Assembly: GCA_046262015.1 (NCBI GenBank)
Contig: JBHENN010000062.1
Location: forward strand, 1-9,060
DNA: 9,060 nucleotides
DNA from: JBHENN01 sp046262015
GTDB taxonomy: Bacteria > Actinomycetota > CADDZG01 > WHSQ01
Reading direction: 5' to 3'
Shown: positions 6,057-9,060 of the stretch, one piece after another
Layout of the letters: the number at the start of each line of letters is the position of its first letter
Position numbering within the stretch: position 1 is the first letter of the stretch
Translations under genes and position numbers: made by a program
The notes under the pieces: model-generated
Told to the model about the DNA's origin: nothing
What the model saw: only the letters and a program-made list of their open reading frames with translations
Databases searched by the model: none

Positions 6057-6497
6057 ATGGGTTCTGCGACGCGTTACGCCGAGGTCAGTGCTCCGGTCGA
6101 TCAGGTCTATTCCTACTGGAAGAACTTCGAGAACTTCCCCACGATGTTCTCGGACGTCGAGAAGGTCGTGGTGGATGGGGCTCGATCTCATTGGGTCGTC
6201 ACGGGACCGGCAGGCACGTCCGTGGAATGGGACGCCGAGGTCACCGAGGACGTGCCGAACGAGCGGATCGCATGGCGCAGCGTCGGGGACAACACCGTCG
6301 ATACCAGCGGCGTCGTCCGCTTCGACCGAAGCGACGCGGGAGGGACCAAGCTCACCGTGGCCCTGTCCTACGACCCCCCTGCGGGCAAGATAGGCGAGAT
6401 CTTCGCCGAGATATTCAAGGACCCGGACGTCCAGCTGGAGCGGGCGCTCGCGGAGTTCGGGCGCGTGGTCGGATCCGGAGGTCTGGGCGCGGCCTGA
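6057..6497 (+). CDS. SRPBCC (START/Bet v1-like, polyketide cyclase/dehydrase type) protein
   Basis: The 146-residue product has the features of small bacterial SRPBCC proteins: an alternating N-terminal strand ATRYAEVSAPVDQVYSYW (4-21), the helix NFENFPTMFSDVEKV, a central EWDAEVTEDVPNERIAWRS, the strand GVVRFDR, and a long C-terminal amphipathic helix from GKIGEIFAEIF to FGRVV. This helix-grip fold forms a hydrophobic pocket for lipids or other ligands. Members in actinobacteria are annotated as cyclase/dehydrase, but the ligand is generally unknown and no catalytic residue can be assigned. No signal peptide or membrane segment is seen, so it is cytoplasmic. ATG 6057 is favoured over GTG 6048 because GAGGGAGG sits 8 bases upstream of the ATG and overlaps the GTG. 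It is flanked by the threonine aldolase and an RsbW-like gene on the same strand at gaps of about 100-130 bases, so a shared operon is not obvious. Confidence 0.87.
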   Translation: MGSATRYAEVSAPVDQVYSYWKNFENFPTMFSDVEKVVVDGARSHWVVTGPAGTSVEWDAEVTEDVPNERIAWRSVGDNTVDTSGVVRFDRSDAGGTKLTVALSYDPPAGKIGEIFAEIFKDPDVQLERALAEFGRVVGSGGLGAA

Positions 6498-6527
6498 CCG
6501 GCCGCATAACGGCGAGGCCGACCGGTC
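6496..6527 (+). terminator. possible terminator or attenuator hairpin after the SRPBCC gene
   Basis: GACCGG (6496-6501) and CCGGTC (6522-6527) can pair across an inner CCG/CGG stem. The structure starts at the SRPBCC stop codon. There is no T-tract, so it is a weak call. The rest of the 6498-6627 gap shows no promoter I can defend. Confidence 0.2.
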
Positions 6528-6627
6528 TACCGCCGCGCGATCGACGGGATGCCGATGCGGGCCCGGGGTGAGGGGAAGCACCACGCGAATGGGTTCCGAC
6601 CTAGCGGCGAAGGGAATAGACGACTGC

Positions 6628-7080
6628 ATGCACATCCGCTTCTCACTCAACCTTCCGCGCGATGCGGTGAGCGTGCCGGTCGTTCGCAGGATCAGCGGAG
6701 AGGCTCTGCGCTCGCTCGGCGTGGCGGGGGATTGCGTGGACGACATCGAGCTGGCTCTCACGGAGGCGTGCACCAACGTCCTCAAGCACGCGACCGGTGC
6801 GAGCGACGATTACGAGGTCACCTTCGAGGTCGATGAGAGCGCGTGCAACATCCGCGTGATCGATGCCGGCGAGGGATTCGACGAAGACGCCCTGCCGCCG
6901 TCGCCAGCCCACCACAGCGCCGAGAGCGGGCGAGGCCTTTATCTCATGCAGGCCCTGGTGGACGAGCTCAGCTTCGTGTCGAAGCCCGAGGTCGGCACGG
7001 TCGTGCATCTCGAGAAGGCCCTCCACCTCACCACCAACGCTCTGTTGGGCAGGCTCGCGGGCCGCTCTACCGCGGGCTGA
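6628..7080 (+). CDS. RsbW-like anti-sigma factor / serine kinase (HATPase_c_2)
   Basis: The 150-residue cytoplasmic protein belongs to the GHKL-type RsbW/SpoIIAB family. These proteins bind ATP, sequester an alternative sigma factor or other target, and phosphorylate a STAS-domain antagonist in partner-switching circuits. The ATP-binding motifs are intact: N-box ELALTEACTNVLKHA (41-55) with Glu46 and Asn50, G1 box DAGEG (79-83), and G2 box SGRGLYLM (100-107), ending with GTVVHLEKAL. The segment LPRDAVSVPVVRRI near the start is the usual N-terminal strand-helix of actinobacterial members, which supports ATG 6628. Upstream in-frame starts at 6568 (GTG) and 6589 (ATG) would add unconserved residues. 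No start has an ideal ribosome-binding site; AGGGA lies 12 bases before 6628. The C-terminal 18 residues (TTNALLGRLAGRSTAG) are extra. No sigma or STAS gene is adjacent, so its target is unknown. Confidence 0.87.
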   Translation: MHIRFSLNLPRDAVSVPVVRRISGEALRSLGVAGDCVDDIELALTEACTNVLKHATGASDDYEVTFEVDESACNIRVIDAGEGFDEDALPPSPAHHSAESGRGLYLMQALVDELSFVSKPEVGTVVHLEKALHLTTNALLGRLAGRSTAG

Positions 7081-7098
7081 GGTTGGTCGCCTCCTCCC

Positions 7099-7104
7099 TA
7101 TACT
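7099..7104 (+). promoter_or_regulatory. -10 box (TATACT) of the thiOSG operon
   Basis: TATACT differs from the TATAAT consensus at one position. Transcription would start near 7111, only a few bases before the first conserved base of the TPP aptamer, so the mRNA begins almost at the riboswitch. No good -35 hexamer is seen at the usual distance. The box lies 18 bases after the stop of the RsbW-like gene. Confidence 0.55.
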
Positions 7105-7113
7105 GAGAGGCAA

Positions 7114-7206
7114 GGCCGGGGAGCTCGCAGCGACGGGCTGAGAGGCGAGCTGTTCGCTCGCGACCCGCACGGACCGGACCGGGGTAATGCCCGCGGCGGG
7201 AGGCGA
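7114..7206 (+). promoter_or_regulatory. TPP riboswitch (THI element)
   Basis: The RNA matches the thiamine pyrophosphate aptamer. CGGGG (7117-7121) pairs with the region of GACCCG (7162-7167) as P2. AGCTCG (7122-7127) pairs with CGGGCT (7134-7139) as P3, followed directly by the conserved CTGAGA (7138-7143). GCGAGC/GCTCGC (7145-7161) forms the variable P3a-like hairpin. The second sensor arm has ACCGGACCGGGGTAATGCC (7173-7191) and GCGGCGGGA (7193-7201), equal to the conserved P4/P5 and the GGTAATGCC loop. Binding TPP should lower expression of the downstream thiOSG genes. The gap from aptamer end to the likely thiO start (GTG 7223) is about 17 bases and there is no terminator stem, so control should be at translation. 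The exact P1 limits are uncertain. Confidence 0.92.
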
Positions 7207-7222
7207 CACGGACCCAGATCGG

Positions 7223-8368
7223 GTGTCTCGACAGGTCCTCCGGACCGATGTGGCCGTCGTCGGCGGCGGCGTGATCGGGCTGGCCGTCGCGTGGCGGGCG
7301 GCGAGGGCCGGTCTACGGGTCGCCCTGTTCGACGAGACCCCCGGACGCGGAGCGACGTGGGCCGCGGCCGGCATGCTCGCCCCCGTTACCGAGGTCCACT
7401 ACGGCGAGGAAGCCCTTCTGCAGCTCAACCTCGAGTCGGCGCGCCGCTACCCGTCGTTCGTAGCGGAGCTGGAGGAGGCGACCGAGATCGATGTCGGCTA
7501 CCGGCGCTCGGGCACCCTCGTGGTCGCCCGTGACGCGGACGACGGGCGCGCCGTCGACGACCTCCAAGCGTTCCAGGAACGTCTGGGCCTGAGCGTTGCG
7601 CGGCTCGATGCACGAGCGTGCCGCGCCCTCGAGCCGGCGCTGTCCCCGAGGATCCGCGGCGGCCTTCTCGTCCAAGGTGACCACAGCATCGACAACCGAG
7701 CGCTGGTGCAGGGCCTGTTGGTCGCGTGCGCGCGCGCGGGTATCGCGGTGCTGAACGACCGTGTGGTCGCACTCGAGATGTCCGGGGACCGAGTGCAGGG
7801 TCTTCGCACGACCTCGGGCGCAACGGCGTGTGGGGCGGTGGTGCTCGCCTGTGGGTGCCACTCGGGCCACCTCGAGGGGTTGCCTCCCGACGCCCTTCCC
7901 CCGGTGCGGCCTGTCAAGGGTCAGGTCGTTCACCTGCGAGGGGTCCTCCCCGGGCCGCTGATCGAGCGCACGATCCGAGGTCTGGACGCGTACGTGGTCC
8001 CACGCGCCGACGGGCGGCTGGTGATCGGCGCGACGGTCGAGGAGATGGGGTTCGACCGCAGGGTCACGGCGGGTGCGGTCCACCAGCTCCTGCGCGACGC
8101 CTACCAGCTCATCCCGGGGATCGTCGAGGCCGAGCTGACCGAGACGATCGCCGGCCTGCGCCCGGGCTCGCCCGACAACGCTCCGTTGGTAGGCCCGGCG
8201 GGACCGGAGGGGTTGTTCGTGGCCTCGGGTCACTACCGCAACGGCATCCTGCTCGCTCCCGTGACCGCGGACCTGCTCACCGAGATGCTGCTCGGCGCGC
8301 CGACCCCGGCCGCGATCGCGCCGTTCTCGCCGCGTCGTTTCGCCCGGTCGGGGGTGACGACGCGGTGA
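7223..8368 (+). CDS. thiO: glycine oxidase ThiO
   Basis: ThiO is an FAD-dependent D-amino-acid-oxidase-type enzyme that turns glycine into the imine used, with ThiS-thiocarboxylate and deoxyxylulose phosphate, to build the thiazole of thiamine. From GTG 7223 it has 381 residues, within the family range. It shows VAVVGGGVIGLAVAWRAA with GGGVIG at 14-19 (FAD site), ATWAAAGMLAP (44-54, the family's conserved loop), and a C-terminal GHYRNGILLAPVTADLL that closes over FAD. The frame also contains ATG 7187, but that ATG is inside the conserved aptamer loop, so it is probably structural. GTG 7223 lacks a well-spaced Shine-Dalgarno (GGGAGG ends 19 bases upstream), and GTG 7250 is a poorer alternative, so the start is uncertain. 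The stop overlaps thiS by four bases (GTGA), which implies translational coupling. The transcript is under the TPP riboswitch. Confidence 0.93.
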   Translation: MSRQVLRTDVAVVGGGVIGLAVAWRAARAGLRVALFDETPGRGATWAAAGMLAPVTEVHYGEEALLQLNLESARRYPSFVAELEEATEIDVGYRRSGTLVVARDADDGRAVDDLQAFQERLGLSVARLDARACRALEPALSPRIRGGLLVQGDHSIDNRALVQGLLVACARAGIAVLNDRVVALEMSGDRVQGLRTTSGATACGAVVLACGCHSGHLEGLPPDALPPVRPVKGQVVHLRGVLPGPLIERTIRGLDAYVVPRADGRLVIGATVEEMGFDRRVTAGAVHQLLRDAYQLIPGIVEAELTETIAGLRPGSPDNAPLVGPAGPEGLFVASGHYRNGILLAPVTADLLTEMLLGAPTPAAIAPFSPRRFARSGVTTR

Positions 8369-8571
8369 CGGTCACCGTCAACGGCAGTCCCCGCGCTATC
8401 GGGCGTGGCGCGAGCATCGAGGATCTCGTGCGCGACCTCCTCGGCGCGCCGAACCCCCCCGGCGTCGCGGTCGCACGGAACGGAGAGGTCGTGCCGCGCG
8501 GGTTGTGGGCGGTGACGCAGGTGGGGGAGTCCGACCGCATCGAGGTCCTCCACGCCGTGGGAGGGGGCTAG
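8365..8571 (+). CDS. thiS: sulfur carrier protein ThiS
   Basis: ThiS is a ubiquitin-fold carrier whose C-terminal glycine is adenylated and thiocarboxylated to deliver sulfur to ThiG. The 68-residue product has the usual size, opens with TVTVNG, contains GVAVARNGEVVPRG, and ends HAVGGG, giving the needed C-terminal Gly-Gly (three glycines here). GTG 8365 overlaps the thiO stop as GTGA and has GGGGGTGA about 8 bases upstream inside thiO. The codons for the last glycines also form the ribosome-binding site of thiG. The adenylyltransferase (ThiF/MoeB type) that charges ThiS is not in this window. Confidence 0.95.
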   Translation: MTVTVNGSPRAIGRGASIEDLVRDLLGAPNPPGVAVARNGEVVPRGLWAVTQVGESDRIEVLHAVGGG

Positions 8572-9060
8572 TGGACGACCCCCTCGTGATCGCAGGCGAG
8601 AGCTTCTCCTCCCGGCTCATCCTCGGCACCGGCGGCGCCCCCAGCCTCGACACGCTCGAGCACGCCTTGGTGGCATCGGGCGCGGAGATCGCCACGGTCG
8701 CCCTCCGCCGGGTCGATCCGCGCGCGCCCGGGTCGGTGTTGGACGTCATCGCCCGCGCCGGGTGCAGGCTGCTGCCCAACACGGCGGGCTGCTTCACCGC
8801 GCGCGATGCGATCCTTACCGCGCAGATGGCGCGCGATGCCTTCCAGACGGATTGGATCAAGCTCGAGGTGATCGGGGATGACCGCACGCTGTTGCCGGAG
8901 CCCGTCGAGCTGGTAGACGCCGCCGCCTCGCTGGTGGACGCTGGATTCAAGGTCCTCGTCTACACGAACGACGATCCGATCCTGGCGCGCAGGCTCGAAG
9001 ACTCCGGTTGCGCGTCGATCATGCCCTTGGGCTCGCCTATCGGTAGCGGGATGGGCATCC
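8571..9060 (+). CDS. thiG: thiazole synthase ThiG, N-terminal part (C-terminus outside window)
   Basis: ThiG is a TIM-barrel enzyme that condenses deoxyxylulose 5-phosphate, the glycine-derived imine and ThiS-borne sulfur into the thiazole phosphate of thiamine. The 163 visible residues show the family start LVIAGESFSSRLILGTG (6-21), TVALRR (42-47), LLPNTAGC (67-74), and WIKLEVIGDD (95-104), where Lys97 is the Schiff-base lysine. They continue to KVLVYTNDDP and MPLGSPIGSG, the phosphate-binding loop. The full enzyme is about 250-260 residues, so roughly 90 are missing past the right edge. GTG 8571 shares its G with the thiS stop (TAGTG) and has GGGAGG (8559-8564) 6 bases upstream. It is the third gene of the thiOSG unit under the TPP riboswitch; thiC or thiE may follow outside the window. 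Confidence 0.96.
   Translation, partial: MDDPLVIAGESFSSRLILGTGGAPSLDTLEHALVASGAEIATVALRRVDPRAPGSVLDVIARAGCRLLPNTAGCFTARDAILTAQMARDAFQTDWIKLEVIGDDRTLLPEPVELVDAAASLVDAGFKVLVYTNDDPILARRLEDSGCASIMPLGSPIGSGMGI

Noticed and set aside
7187..7189. ATG as the start of thiO
   Set aside because: It is part of the conserved GGTAATGCC loop of the TPP aptamer; the 12 extra residues are not like ThiO N-termini.
7313..8233. Minus-strand open frame opposite thiO (306 codons)
   Set aside because: Shadow of thiO with composition typical of antisense reading in GC-rich DNA.

Overview
The window is high-GC, densely coded DNA with GTG starts, very short intergenic gaps, a promoter placed right at a start codon, and protein families typical of Actinomycetota: a DUF222 (13E12-type) protein, a group-III 6-phosphofructokinase, and RsbW-like HATPase_c_2 proteins. 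I read it as chromosomal DNA of an actinobacterium, probably a poorly characterised lineage. No family here allows a genus call. I see no mobile element, CRISPR array, tRNA or rRNA.

Layout. Positions 1-486 (minus) hold the N-terminal part of a DUF222-type protein that runs off the left edge. Glycerol kinase glpK (612-2093, minus) is divergent from a small degenerate RsbW-like HATPase (2111-2536, plus). The two start codons are only 17 bases apart around the palindrome GGAGGCCTCC, which supplies a Shine-Dalgarno sequence to both. The HATPase gene converges on a secreted coiled-coil plus RlpA-like double-psi beta-barrel protein (2559-3593, minus). That gene is divergent from pfkA (3719-4750, plus), whose active-site residues predict pyrophosphate rather than ATP as phosphoryl donor. 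Between pfkA and a low-specificity L-threonine aldolase (4931-5959, plus) lies a 35-codon remnant of a Rieske [2Fe-2S] domain on the minus strand, with one Fe-ligand His already lost. The aldolase looks leaderless. Next come a SRPBCC/START-like protein (6057-6497) behind a tandem 15-bp duplication, and a second RsbW-like HATPase with intact motifs (6628-7080).

The right end is a thiamine (thiazole) operon. A near-consensus -10 box is followed directly by a TPP riboswitch, then thiO, thiS and thiG, each overlapping the next. thiG runs off the right edge. The riboswitch contains an in-frame ATG (7187) that is part of the conserved aptamer and is probably not the thiO start.

Functionally these are mostly separate housekeeping units: glycerol entry and glycolysis (glpK, PPi-pfkA), amino-acid cleavage, cell-wall remodelling, partner-switching regulation and thiamine biosynthesis. 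Thiazole synthesis consumes the imine that ThiO makes from glycine, and threonine aldolase makes glycine, but nothing in the sequence ties these two genes into one operon. I do not see convincing evidence for a wholly new multi-gene system. The most unusual signals are the Rieske gene fragment, the shared palindromic ribosome-binding site, the apparently ATP-binding-dead HATPase, and the very compact riboswitch leader.
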